From NCBI GenBank assembly GCA_963752045.1, contig CAVVWN010000014.1, positions 310,001-374,000 on the forward strand: a DNA stretch of 64,000 bases, read 5' to 3'. The stretch comes from DATKDF01 sp963752045. Lineage in GTDB: Bacteria; Acidobacteriota; Vicinamibacteria; Vicinamibacterales; SCN-69-37. A program made the position numbers and the translations under genes. Numbering within the stretch: the stretch's first letter is position 1; the number at the start of each line of letters is the position of its first letter. The notes under the pieces are model-generated. The model made no database searches and was not told the origin of the DNA. It worked only from the letters and a program-made list of their open reading frames with translations. This document shows, one piece after another, positions 36,061 to 45,145 of this stretch.

Positions 36061-37560
36061 CGCCGGGCCGTCGAGATCGCTCACGATTTCGTGGCCCTCC
36101 GACGTCTCGAGCTCCTTCCAGATCAGCACGCTGTGTGTCTCGGGCAGGAGCATCGAGCCGATGAGAAACGTCGCGCCGGCGATCGCGATCGGATAATAGA
36201 GGCCCGCGTAGATGTTGCCGGTATTCGCCACGATCGACAGGCCGACGACCGGCAGGAGCCCTCCGAAGACGCCATTGCCGATGTGGTACGGAAGCGACAG
36301 GGCCGTGTACCGGATCCTCGCAGGGAACGCCTCGACCAGGTAGGCGGCGATCGGACCGTACACCATCGTGACGAACACCACCTGTACGAACACGAGCAGC
36401 ATCAGTTGCCATGCGGAGCCGTTGGCCATCAACTCGGACAGTCCGGTGTACGGCAGCACCTGCTCGGCCGTCTGCGCCACGCCATCGACCATCGTCTGCG
36501 GCACGAGGCTGATGGCTCCGGTGGTGGGATTGCGCTGCGACACCACCGTGTCGACCCCCGAGCCGGCGGCGTCGCGCATGGCGTGGTAGATCGGCACGTA
36601 GGAGATCGCCGCAAGCAGGCAGCCGGCCATCATGATCTTCTTGCGTCCGATGCGGTCCGAGAGCGCGCCGAAGACGACGAAGAGCGGCATGCCCAGCAGC
36701 AACGCGCCGGCCACGATGTAGTTGGCCGACGTCGGATGAACCTTGAGGATGGTCTGCAGATAGAAGAGCGCGTAGAACTGGCCTGTGTACCACACCACTC
36801 CCTGACCGGCCGTCGCGCCGAAGAGCGACACGAGCACCCGCTTGAGGTTGTCGCGCTGGGTGAAGGCTTCGCGGAGCGGGCGGGCCGACGTCATGCCGGC
36901 GCCCTTGATGTAGCTGAAGATCGGTGACTCCTCCATCCGCATCCGGATGTAGAGCGAGACGACCACGAGCACGATCGAGATGAGGAAGGGCACCCGCCAG
37001 CCCCAGTCGCGGAAGGCCTCGTCGCTCATCGCGTTCTGCACGATCAGGACGACGGCGAGCGAGACGAACAGGCCGAGCGTGGCCGTGATCTGGATGAAGC
37101 TCGTGTAGAAGCCGCGGCGGCCGTCGGGCACGTGCTCGGCCACGTAGACGGCGGCGCCGCCGTACTCACCCCCGAGCGCGAGCCCCTGCGCGATCCGTAT
37201 CGCCAGGAGCGCGATGGGCGCGGCCATGCCGATCGTGGCGTACGTGGGCAGGAACCCCACGAGCGCGGTCGCGCCGCCCATCATCACGAGCGTGACGACG
37301 AACGCGTACTTGCGGCCGACCAGATCGCCGATGCGGCCGAAGAACAGCGCGCCGAACGGCCGCACGACGAAGCCGACCGCGAACGTCGACAGATACGCAA
37401 TCAGCGCCAGCGTCTCGTTACCCGGCGGGTAGAACAGCGGCGAGATGATCGTGGCCAGACTGCCGAAGATGTAGAAGTCGTACCACTCGATCATCGTGCC
37501 GACGGCCGACGCGCCGATGACGGGCCAGACCGACGACGTGGGCGGACGGACTGCGCTCAG
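36058..37560 (-). CDS. MFS transporter of the metabolite:H+ symporter (MHS) family
   Basis: About 500 residues. GTMIEWYDFYIFG is the MHS signature at helix 1. FGRIGDLVGRKYAF is the conserved loop 2-3 motif. AIRIAQGLALGGEYGGAAVYVAEH is the family helix 4, and FGALSDRIGRKKIMMAG the loop 8-9 motif. Twelve membrane helices are seen. The first in-frame ATG is at 37494, but conserved sequence (VIGASAVGT) extends upstream, so an earlier start is needed. The only candidate is CTG 37560, overlapping the tricorn stop (CTGA). Substrates of MHS proteins are organic acids or osmolytes such as proline or alpha-ketoglutarate. It is probably co-transcribed with the upstream tricorn gene. Confidence 0.78.
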   Translation of the reverse strand: MSAVRPPTSSVWPVIGASAVGTMIEWYDFYIFGSLATIISPLFYPPGNETLALIAYLSTFAVGFVVRPFGALFFGRIGDLVGRKYAFVVTLVMMGGATALVGFLPTYATIGMAAPIALLAIRIAQGLALGGEYGGAAVYVAEHVPDGRRGFYTSFIQITATLGLFVSLAVVLIVQNAMSDEAFRDWGWRVPFLISIVLVVVSLYIRMRMEESPIFSYIKGAGMTSARPLREAFTQRDNLKRVLVSLFGATAGQGVVWYTGQFYALFYLQTILKVHPTSANYIVAGALLLGMPLFVVFGALSDRIGRKKIMMAGCLLAAISYVPIYHAMRDAAGSGVDTVVSQRNPTTGAISLVPQTMVDGVAQTAEQVLPYTGLSELMANGSAWQLMLLVFVQVVFVTMVYGPIAAYLVEAFPARIRYTALSLPYHIGNGVFGGLLPVVGLSIVANTGNIYAGLYYPIAIAGATFLIGSMLLPETHSVLIWKELETSEGHEIVSDLDGPA

Positions 37561-40500
37561 ACTCCGCCGCCTCCGCGGCCCGTCGTGCCGCGCAGCGTCT
37601 TGCCCTTCACCGGGTACGGCGGACGCTCGGGATTGGCAGGCGGATTTGCGCGAAGCTGCTCGAGCACGACCTCGATCGCTTTCTCGAGCTGCGGGTCGCG
37701 GCCGGCAATCACGTCGGCCGGCGTCTGCTCCACTTCGATGTCAGGCGGCACGCCCTCGTTCTCGACGACCCAGCCCTCGTCGGCCGTCCAGATGGCCAGG
37801 TTCGGCGCGGTGATGCTGCCGCCATCCATGAGCACCGGGAAGCCGAGCGTACCGACCAGGCCGCCCCACGTCCGCTGCCCGATGAGCGGTCCCAGGCCGA
37901 ACTTCCGGAACATCCAGGGCAGCAGGTCGCCGCCCGAGCCGGCCGTCTCGTCGATGAGCATCACCTTCGGCCCCTGAATCGCCGCGGTCGGCGTTTCGAG
38001 ATCCTCGCCGTACCGCATCGCCCAGTAGGAGATGTGCGGGCGCCGCAGCAGGTCGATGTAGTAGTCGGCCACCTGCCCGCCGCCGTTGAACCGCTCGTCC
38101 ACGATGATCGCGTCCTTGTGGGACTGGGGGAAGAAGTAGCGTTTGAAGTACTGATGGCCCGGGCCGGCCGTGTTCGGCACGTAGACGTACGCCACCCGCC
38201 CGCCGGTTGCCGCGTCCACCTTCTGAAGGTTGCCTTCGACCCAGTCTCGATTGCGCAGGGCGCTCTCGTTTCCGACGGGCACGACCTGCACCGTCCGCGA
38301 TCCCGACCCATCCGCGTTCGGACCGATCGTGATCTCGACGATCTTGCCGGACGTGTTCTCGAAGAAGCTGTAGATATTGGCCGGCGGGCGGACGTCCGCA
38401 CCGCGGACAGCCAGCAGGTACTCGCCCGGCTTCGCGCCGACGCCGGGCTCGGTGAGCGGCGATCTCAGCTCGGGGTTCCAGTTCAAGCCGCCGTACACCT
38501 TCTTGAACCGATACCGGCCGTTCGCGATCTCATAGTCGGCCCCGAGCAACCCGCCCGGCACCGGGCTTGGCGACTCCGGCGTGTCGCCTCCGCCCACGCG
38601 GTGGTGACCCACCGTGAGCTCCGACGACATCCACTGCAGCACCCGGTTCAGATCGCTCCGCGTGGCCACGTCAGCCAGCAACGGCTCGTACTTCCGCTTC
38701 ATCGCGGTCCAGTCGACGCCATGCATGTTGGGGGCGTAGAAATAGTCGCGGTTGATGCGCCAGGCCTCGTCGAAGATCTGCTTCCATTCGGCGCGGGGGT
38801 CAATCCGCACCTGGATATTGCCGGCCGCGATCCTTCCTGCCGCCGGCTCGATGCGTCCGGTCGTGGCCACGATCGACCACTGGTTGTTGTTGAGGTACAG
38901 CAGCTTCTTCGCATCGGCCGAGAGGGTGTACCCGTCCACGTCCGGAAGCAGCGTCTCGTTGCGCCGTTGATTGAGGTCGTAGCGCTCGAGTCGCGTCTGT
39001 CCGTCGGTCGCTCGCAGGTAATAGATGTGTCCTGCGACGCCAGTAGACAGACCGGAGAGCTGACCCGAGGCGATCGGCATGTCGAGAATGCGGAACTGGA
39101 TGCCGTCCAGATCGACACGGACAGGGACTGGGCCCTGGGCGCTAGGCGCTGGGCGCTCGGGGCTGGGCGCTGGTCGGTCGGCGCCGGCCTCGGTGCGCTC
39201 GGGGCTCGGCGCCGCGGGCGCTTTCTCCTCGTCGCTCTCGCGCGCGAGCGGCGACGGCAGGTCGTTCGGCAGCACCACCAGGTACACGTTGCGCGAGAAG
39301 TCCATGTCCGCGTTCGACTGCGCGAACCAGTCCACCGCCGGACCGGCATCGGTCGACGCGAACATGTACAGGTACTTGCCGCTGCGGTCGAACACCGGAT
39401 CGGCCACGTCGCTCAGGCCGTCGGTAATCTGGTGTGACTGCTTGCCGTCGATCGAATACACGTGCACCGCCGTCACGAGCGGCTGCAGGTTGACGACGTA
39501 GGCGATCCACTTCGAGTCGGGCGACCAGTTGTGAGCCGGCAGGCCGAGCGGTGTGTACACGCGGTGACCGTCGATGCGTGTCGAGACGCCGGTCTCGAGG
39601 TCGACCCAGTAGAGGCTCTGCGAGTTGTCCACATACGAGAGCTTCTTGCCGTCCGGTGACCATGCGAGCTGGTCGTAGAAGCCGTTTCCGCTCACGCTGA
39701 TCACGCGCGGCGCACCCTTGCCGTCCTGGCTTGCGATTCGGAGCTTGTACTCGCCGCCCTCGTCCGAGAAGTAGGCGATCTGGGTCCCGTCAGGCGACCA
39801 CGCGGGCGACCGCTCGTGCCAGTTCGTCGTCATCGTCAGATTGCGGGGATCGCCCTTCTCGGCCGGCACGGTCACGATTTCGCCGCGGAACTCGAAGACG
39901 GCCCGCACGCCGGTTGGCGAGAGCGCGGCGTCGCGAATCCAGCGGGCGCCGCTCACAAACCGCGGGCGGGTTTCAGGCAGGTCCGCCGCCACTCCGAGGC
40001 GCAGCCGGGTCGTCCGTCCGGTGTCGGGGTCGAACACGTGCAGGTACCCGGCCTGCTCGAACACGATCTTCCCGCCGCCCGCTGACGCGCTCAGGATCGG
40101 AAAGTCGCTGTGCTGGGTCAGCTGGCGCACGGCCTTCGTCCGCGGGTCGTAGGAGAAGATGTTGAACTCGCCGTTGCGATCCGACCGGAAGTACACGACG
40201 TTCTCGATCCACATCGCGTCGGTGTCGTTCGAGCGCGTGGGTGGCTGCGGGATCTTCTCGATCTCGTGCCCGACCGGGTCGTAGATCCAGATGCGGGACA
40301 CGGTGCCGCCGCGGTACTGCTTCCACTGTTCGTAGCGGCCGGCGATCGGGTTGTAGGCGATGCGACCGCTCGGCCCGGGCGCGGCCTGGGCCGCGTTCGG
40401 AATCGGCAACTGCTCGGGCATGCCGCCGGCGACGGGCACGCTGAAGATCTGCGCGTAGCGGTTGGTGAAGACCGAGCGGCCGGACGTGAAGAGCACCGCC

Positions 40501-40904
40501 GCGCCGTCGGTCGTGAAGGCCTGCACGATGTCCGGGCCCGGGTGCCAGGTGAGGCGCGTCGGCACCCCGCCCGTGGCAGGCATGAGGTAGACGTCGGTGT
40601 TGCCCTCGTACTGGGCGCTGAACGCAATCCGGCTGCCGTCGGGCGAGAACGCCGGATTTGACTCCACGCCGTCGTCAGTCGTCAGGCGGCGGACGTCGGT
40701 GCCGTCGAGCCGAGCAGTCCACAGGTCGCCCGCGTAGACAAACGCCACATGCGTTGCGCTGATCGCCGGCTGCTGCAACAGGCGGGTATCGGCAACATTC
40801 ACGCCTGTAGACGACTGAAGCGCGGACTCCGGCCGTGTCGCAACCGGCACGGCGGCAATGGCAACCAGAGCAACGACGGCGATCGGTCGGCTCGAACGGA
40901 ACAT
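37557..40904 (-). CDS. Secreted tricorn-type S41 protease
   Basis: 1115 residues with an N-terminal signal (IAVVALVAIAAVPVATR). It has two PD40/WD40-like propellers (FSPDGSRIAFSAQYEGNTDVY, WSPDGTQIAYFSDEGGEYKL), then a PDZ-like domain around residues 740-870, and the S41 domain with the nucleophile in DETAGSGGDLLPW (about S990). A Pro/Ala/Glu-rich linker between the propeller and catalytic parts contains a short 7-bp tandem repeat. GHHRVGG lies before the PDZ. Tricorn-type enzymes cut unfolded peptides. The stop overlaps the MHS transporter start. Confidence 0.84.
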   Translation of the reverse strand: MFRSSRPIAVVALVAIAAVPVATRPESALQSSTGVNVADTRLLQQPAISATHVAFVYAGDLWTARLDGTDVRRLTTDDGVESNPAFSPDGSRIAFSAQYEGNTDVYLMPATGGVPTRLTWHPGPDIVQAFTTDGAAVLFTSGRSVFTNRYAQIFSVPVAGGMPEQLPIPNAAQAAPGPSGRIAYNPIAGRYEQWKQYRGGTVSRIWIYDPVGHEIEKIPQPPTRSNDTDAMWIENVVYFRSDRNGEFNIFSYDPRTKAVRQLTQHSDFPILSASAGGGKIVFEQAGYLHVFDPDTGRTTRLRLGVAADLPETRPRFVSGARWIRDAALSPTGVRAVFEFRGEIVTVPAEKGDPRNLTMTTNWHERSPAWSPDGTQIAYFSDEGGEYKLRIASQDGKGAPRVISVSGNGFYDQLAWSPDGKKLSYVDNSQSLYWVDLETGVSTRIDGHRVYTPLGLPAHNWSPDSKWIAYVVNLQPLVTAVHVYSIDGKQSHQITDGLSDVADPVFDRSGKYLYMFASTDAGPAVDWFAQSNADMDFSRNVYLVVLPNDLPSPLARESDEEKAPAAPSPERTEAGADRPAPSPERPAPSAQGPVPVRVDLDGIQFRILDMPIASGQLSGLSTGVAGHIYYLRATDGQTRLERYDLNQRRNETLLPDVDGYTLSADAKKLLYLNNNQWSIVATTGRIEPAAGRIAAGNIQVRIDPRAEWKQIFDEAWRINRDYFYAPNMHGVDWTAMKRKYEPLLADVATRSDLNRVLQWMSSELTVGHHRVGGGDTPESPSPVPGGLLGADYEIANGRYRFKKVYGGLNWNPELRSPLTEPGVGAKPGEYLLAVRGADVRPPANIYSFFENTSGKIVEITIGPNADGSGSRTVQVVPVGNESALRNRDWVEGNLQKVDAATGGRVAYVYVPNTAGPGHQYFKRYFFPQSHKDAIIVDERFNGGGQVADYYIDLLRRPHISYWAMRYGEDLETPTAAIQGPKVMLIDETAGSGGDLLPWMFRKFGLGPLIGQRTWGGLVGTLGFPVLMDGGSITAPNLAIWTADEGWVVENEGVPPDIEVEQTPADVIAGRDPQLEKAIEVVLEQLRANPPANPERPPYPVKGKTLRGTTGRGGGGV
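39137..39171 (+). repeat. Five tandem 7-bp units GGGCGCT inside the tricorn gene
   Basis: Units of seven bases (GGGCGCT, with single-base variants) run from 39137 to 39171 in the linker between propeller and catalytic domain. Because seven is not a multiple of three, the encoded linker has no simple amino-acid repeat. Confidence 0.6.
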
Positions 40905-40908
40905 GGGC

Positions 40909-41160
40909 CTACCCCTTCTTCTTGTTGAACGCCCGGTAGATGGCGAGCAGCACTATCGCGCCGAGGATCGACATGATCCAGCCCGCCGCCTCCCCTGTCG
41001 CGTAGAACCCGAGCATCTGGCCCACGTAGCTGCCGACGAAGGCTCCGGCGATGCCGAGCAGAATCGTGACGATGATGCCGCCCGGATCCTTGCCGGGCAT
41101 GATGAACTTCGCCAGCGCACCGATGATCAGACCGGAAAGCAACCAGGACAGGATTCCCAT
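40909..41160 (-). CDS. GlsB/YeaQ/YmgE family small membrane protein
   Basis: 83 residues from ATG 41160, preceded by a GAGGGG ribosome site. The protein has the family order: MGILSWLLSGLIIGALAKFIMPGKDPGGIIVTILLGIAGAFVG, then a second half with GWIMSILGAIVLLAIYRAF. Three hydrophobic segments are separated by glycine-rich turns. The family is induced by stress in many bacteria; its function is unclear. It is adjacent to the tricorn gene with a four-base gap. Confidence 0.75.
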   Translation of the reverse strand: MGILSWLLSGLIIGALAKFIMPGKDPGGIIVTILLGIAGAFVGSYVGQMLGFYATGEAAGWIMSILGAIVLLAIYRAFNKKKG

Positions 41161-41277
41161 ACCGTCACCCCTCTTGAATCTGCTGTGGCCGGAGACGTCT
41201 TCACCGGGGAGTCTACACGGAGTCAGTTTCCCAGGCCACGCCTTGCACGATCGCACCTGAAGCACCAAACTGGCCCC

Positions 41278-42669
41278 ATGCGAGCGCTGGCAGCCCTCAT
41301 CGTGGCCTTGTTGACGGCTGGATGCGGGAACGACCTGAATCGAGAGGCGCCTGTGTCATCGCCGCCCCTCCCCCGGTTTCATCACGCCCACCTGCGCGTG
41401 ACGGACCCGGCCGTCGAGATGGACCGCTACGCGCGCGCCAACGGCTGCGAGAAGTTGATCCTCCAGAGCCTGGGCGTCGGCGTGCGGTGCGCGGGCGCGT
41501 ATCTGCTGTTCGACCGGAACGACACGCCCATCGAACGCAAGGTCACGCCCGCGCGCGCGTCGGTCACTGGTTCGGGGGACGACGCGCGAATCGAAGTGCA
41601 GGTGTCGAACCCGGACGCCGATGCCGCATCCACCTGGATGTCGGAAACCCTCGGCGTCGATCTCGCCGAGGTCGTGACCGTCACCGGCGGACCCGGCGAT
41701 CGCCTCGAGGCCTCGCTCACGCACATTGCCGTCGCCCTGCCGGATCCGGCTCCCCTGCTGGCGCGCCTCGAGGCGGCCGGCGCGACGTTCCGTTCGCGCT
41801 CGGCGGTGAGCAGTGTCGTCGAGGGGCCAGGCGGCCTCATGCTGGAGATCGTCGCGAGTGCGGGCGAGGGCCCGGATGCGTTCTGGTGCCCGATGCATCC
41901 CGACGTCCGGTCGCCCGGCGAGGGCACCTGTCCGCTCTGCAGCATGGCGCTCGTGCCCATTCCGGAACCGGTGTTTGGCGACTACGGCATGGACGTCGCG
42001 TTTGCCGCCGCCGGGCCGGGACGCGGGCGCCTGACGCTGCGTCTTCGCGAGCCCGACACGGGCTACGTGGCCACGTCGTTCACGACGATCCACGAACGGC
42101 TGCTGCATCTCTTCGTCGTCAGCCGCCAGCTCGACGTGTTTCAGCACGTGCATCCGGAACTGCAGGCCGACGGCAGCTTCGTGCTCGACGTCGAGGTGCC
42201 GCGCCCGGATGCGTACATGCTGATCGCCGATTTCTACCCGGCTGGCGGCACGCCGCAGATGCTGCAGGCCACTTGGGTCACGCCTGATTACAGCGGCAGT
42301 CCGTTTCCGGACGCCTCGGCGGTCCTGCCCGACCGATCGCCGAAGACGGTCGGCGCCATCACGGTCAGCCTCGACGCAGTGAGACTCTCGGCTGGAGCGG
42401 AGAACGCTTTGCGCTTCTCGGTGGCTGACGCGAAGACGGGGACGCCGGTCACCGACCTCGAGCCTTATCTCGGCGCGCCCGCACACCTGCTGATTCTCGG
42501 CGCCGACCTCGCCGATGTCGTGCACAGCCATCCGTCCGACCTCGACTCCCGAGGCCCGCGCGTCGAATTCAATGCCGTGTTTCCACGTTCAGGGCGTTAC
42601 AAGATGTGGGTGCAATTCCAACGAAACGGATCAGTCCTCACCGCACCCTTCGTCGTCGAAATTCAGTGA
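41278..42669 (+). CDS. Lipoprotein with VOC-like N-domain and heavy-metal-binding (HMBD) domain
   Basis: 463 residues with a lipobox LTAGC (C16). Residues 30-195 read like a vicinal-oxygen-chelate domain (HHAHLRVTDPAVEMDRYARANG, VEGPGGLMLEIVAS). The heavy-metal-binding domain is at residues 203-228: WCPMHPDVRSPGEGTCPLCS, with H207 and the CPLC pair, as in CopA/CusB-linked HMBD sequences. The C-terminal 230 residues resemble an immunoglobulin-like domain found with metal-efflux proteins (YMLIADFYPAGGTPQ, LLILGADLADVVHSHP). It likely binds copper or another soft metal at the periplasmic face. Confidence 0.72.
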   Translation: MRALAALIVALLTAGCGNDLNREAPVSSPPLPRFHHAHLRVTDPAVEMDRYARANGCEKLILQSLGVGVRCAGAYLLFDRNDTPIERKVTPARASVTGSGDDARIEVQVSNPDADAASTWMSETLGVDLAEVVTVTGGPGDRLEASLTHIAVALPDPAPLLARLEAAGATFRSRSAVSSVVEGPGGLMLEIVASAGEGPDAFWCPMHPDVRSPGEGTCPLCSMALVPIPEPVFGDYGMDVAFAAAGPGRGRLTLRLREPDTGYVATSFTTIHERLLHLFVVSRQLDVFQHVHPELQADGSFVLDVEVPRPDAYMLIADFYPAGGTPQMLQATWVTPDYSGSPFPDASAVLPDRSPKTVGAITVSLDAVRLSAGAENALRFSVADAKTGTPVTDLEPYLGAPAHLLILGADLADVVHSHPSDLDSRGPRVEFNAVFPRSGRYKMWVQFQRNGSVLTAPFVVEIQ

Positions 42670-43804
42670 CCCTCGGACCGTCGGCCCCTCGGACCTTCGG
42701 ACCCTCGGACCTTCGGACCTTCGGACCGTCGGACCCTCGGACCTTCGGACCCTCGGACCTCGGACCCTCGGACCCTCGGACCCTCAGAACCTGCACGCGA
42801 CACTCACGCGCGCCGTCCTCGACGAGCACGAGGCTTCCGGCGGGCGCCTGGATCGGGGTTGCGAGTCGATACCGTTCGAGATGCGAGGGATCGAAGCTCC
42901 GGATCCTCACGAGCGGGATCGGCGGGCCGTCGGGCGGCGCGAGCGCGACGCCAATCGCGTCGCCCGCCGCGCCGGACATGGGGCGAACAGCGATCACCTC
43001 GCCGCTGATCGCGAGCGGCGGCTCGCCGCAACCGGCCGTCACGGTCTCGAGGGTGCCGGCGACCGGCGCTGGCAATGTCGCGAAGGCCAGCACGGGGGGC
43101 AGCGACGGCAGGCCGACCGGGAAGTCCTGCTGCAGGCGCTCGCCGCGGTACCACACGGTCACGGCAAGCGTGGCGCCGGATGGCATGGGAATGCCGACTC
43201 CATCCGGAAGCATCACCAGTTCTTCGGGCGGCACCCAGCTTCCGACGTAACGGCCGTCAGCGAGTGCGAACTCGGCCTGAACGATCGCCGGATCGTTGGC
43301 GAAGAACCGCCAACCCGCAATCCAGGTCTGTCGTCCGGCCGGCAGCGCGACGTGGAACGTACGCCGCTCGCCGGCCGGCTCGCCCGTCCGGGCCTCGAGC
43401 CGCATGCGCGCATCGAGTCGATCGGCGGGTGACCACGCAGCGTCAGGCCTGGGGTCGCCGCCTTCAGGCGCACCGCCATCCGCCCACGCGGTGATGAGCG
43501 CGGTCTCGAACGGCGAGAGGCTGCGGTCGTTTGCAAAGTGTCCGAATCCCCGCACGGGTGCCCAGCGCGGCATCCGGCCGGCCACGACTTCCGCCCGCAT
43601 CGCCTTCGCCCACGGCCGGGCATCGTCGTACGAAGCGAGCGACATGGGGGCCGGGCCGGCCGGGCGGTGACATCCGGCGCAACTGTCCGAGACGATGGGC
43701 GCGATCTCGCGCGCCCAGGTGACTTTCGTCGTTATCGGGTCGTGGGCGGCGACGCGCACCGCGATTGCGGCGACGAGTATCGCGCCCCCGAACGTTCGCG
43801 TCAC
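42638..43804 (-). CDS. Haem c / copper monooxygenase-like protein, degenerate copy lacking copper ligands, repeat tail
   Basis: 388 residues from GTG 43804, overlapping the stop of the next gene (GTGA). It keeps the c-type haem site C42-A-G-C45-H46 and the neighbouring PMSLASYDDARPWAKAM region. In the PHM-like part the ligands seen in its two paralogues are gone: HH is Q176-A177 (PAIVQAEF), MHY is VWY, and HTH is not conserved. The protein ends with a tail (342-379) made by an 8-bp tandem repeat, giving an eight-residue period. It overlaps the convergent lipoprotein gene by 32 bases. It probably keeps only an electron-transfer or structural role. Confidence 0.72.
   Translation of the reverse strand: MTRTFGGAILVAAIAVRVAAHDPITTKVTWAREIAPIVSDSCAGCHRPAGPAPMSLASYDDARPWAKAMRAEVVAGRMPRWAPVRGFGHFANDRSLSPFETALITAWADGGAPEGGDPRPDAAWSPADRLDARMRLEARTGEPAGERRTFHVALPAGRQTWIAGWRFFANDPAIVQAEFALADGRYVGSWVPPEELVMLPDGVGIPMPSGATLAVTVWYRGERLQQDFPVGLPSLPPVLAFATLPAPVAGTLETVTAGCGEPPLAISGEVIAVRPMSGAAGDAIGVALAPPDGPPIPLVRIRSFDPSHLERYRLATPIQAPAGSLVLVEDGARECRVQVLRVRGSEGPRSEGPKVRGSDGPKVRRSEGPKVRGADGPRVTEFRRRRVR
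42669..42787 (+). repeat. 8-bp tandem repeat array (about 15 copies)
   Basis: Units ACCCTCGG / ACCTTCGG / ACCGTCGG follow each other for 119 bases, with one 7-base copy. It starts on the stop codon of the lipoprotein gene and forms the 3' end of the minus-strand haem/copper protein gene, where it encodes a basic/acidic tail with GPKVR repeats. Copy number changes would shift that tail's frame. Confidence 0.85.
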
Positions 43805-45114
43805 CGCCTCGTCTGGCCTGGCGCGGGGAGCGGGCCGACAGTGAACGCGATGCCCGTGTACTGCATCTCTTCCCACGTCTGGTCGCCCCATCGCACGTCG
43901 ATCGTCGGGTCGGGGTTGGACGAGTTCGAGGCCGAGTTGTCGTACCAGGCCGAGGACACGAGCTTCGATCCCTTCGGTGCCACGAGCGGCTTCTCGAACA
44001 TGTAGTAGGTCTGCCAGTTGAAGTCGTACCGCGGCACGGACAGCACCATCTCGCTGCGACCATCGGGGTACACGAGCCGGTACTCCCATTTCGTGCCGCG
44101 CAGGTGGGTGTGGGGCGAGAGACCGAACACCCTGGTGTCTCGAACGAAAGTGACCTCGGCGTCGACGCGATGGTGCGAGGCGCCGGCCGGAATCACGAGT
44201 TGTCCGTTGAAGAAAGCGGCCGTTCGCAGTTCCTCGGTCGGCGGCCCGTCGGCGAACACCACGCCCACGCTCGTGCGGTCGGTCGTCGCCCGGCCGGTGG
44301 CGGTGTAGTGCATCTGGAACGTGAGTACCGCGCCAGCCCGAATCTGAAGGGCTGTGCCGTCGGGGTTGACGAGCGCGTTCGTGCCGATCGCGGTTCCCGC
44401 GATGAGCGCGCCGCGCTCCGCTCGATCGGGCTCGCCTTCCCGTCTGGGCTTTTCGGGGATCTGCTGGTTCTCCGGGATCTCGAAAGCTCTCGGCCGCCGC
44501 GGCCCAGACCCTTCAGGCTCGCGGGAAAACACGAGCACGTGGTGCACGACGTCACGCGCGCCAGGACGAATCTCGATGGAACGGATCCACTTGTCCTCGG
44601 TGAAGTTGGTGGGCACTTCGAAGTACTGGTATTCGATCGTGCCGCTCGCCGGAACCGGGTAGTCTTCCTGCATCGTGAAGACGACGTCGGGCTCGCCGAC
44701 GGTCCAGCCGTCGGTGTAGACAGGCGCCGGCGGCATGTCTTTCTCGTCTCCGCGCGGCGCGCCGGCATCGACCCACCGGAGGATTGTCGCCTTGTCGGCC
44801 GCCGACAACTGCCGCTCGTTCCGGAACGTGCCCTCGGGCGCATCGGCGTGCCACGGCGGCATGTGTCCGGCTTCGACTTCTTCCTTGATGGACGTCGCGT
44901 ACGGGCGCACGTCGGCATATGTGAGCAGCGACATCGGCCCGATCTCGCCCGGGCGGTGGCACGTCGTGCAGTTCTCGAAGAGGATCGGGGCGACGTCCTT
45001 CGTATAGGTCGGCGCCGCCGCCTGCCCTTCGCCGGCGTCGCCGACGGCCATCAGGCCCACCGCCGCCAATGTCACCGCCACTGCCACCGCGCACGCACGC
45101 ATCGCTGCTCTCAT
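43801..45114 (-). CDS. Haem c - copper type II (PHM-like) monooxygenase-family protein
   Basis: 437 residues. A signal helix is followed by a haem site C49-T-T-C52-H53, then the conserved GEIGPMSLLTYADVRPYATSIKEEVEAGHMPPWHAD. The PHM-like part has the likely ligands: H191-H192 (DVVHHVLVF) and H269 (QMHYTATG) for site A, and H335-x-H337 (SPHTHLRG) with M417 (WEEMQYT) for site B. This is the set seen in ascorbate-dependent copper monooxygenases, here fused to a cytochrome c. The substrate is unknown. Closely related to the next gene upstream. Confidence 0.8.
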   Translation of the reverse strand: MRAAMRACAVAVAVTLAAVGLMAVGDAGEGQAAAPTYTKDVAPILFENCTTCHRPGEIGPMSLLTYADVRPYATSIKEEVEAGHMPPWHADAPEGTFRNERQLSAADKATILRWVDAGAPRGDEKDMPPAPVYTDGWTVGEPDVVFTMQEDYPVPASGTIEYQYFEVPTNFTEDKWIRSIEIRPGARDVVHHVLVFSREPEGSGPRRPRAFEIPENQQIPEKPRREGEPDRAERGALIAGTAIGTNALVNPDGTALQIRAGAVLTFQMHYTATGRATTDRTSVGVVFADGPPTEELRTAAFFNGQLVIPAGASHHRVDAEVTFVRDTRVFGLSPHTHLRGTKWEYRLVYPDGRSEMVLSVPRYDFNWQTYYMFEKPLVAPKGSKLVSSAWYDNSASNSSNPDPTIDVRWGDQTWEEMQYTGIAFTVGPLPAPGQTRR

Positions 45115-45145
45115 CGTCTGCCCTCCCGAGAGTGCCGACCCTCGG

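Noticed and set aside
42669..42787. Possible CRISPR array at the tandem repeat
   Set aside because: Units are 8 bp with no spacers; a simple tandem repeat.
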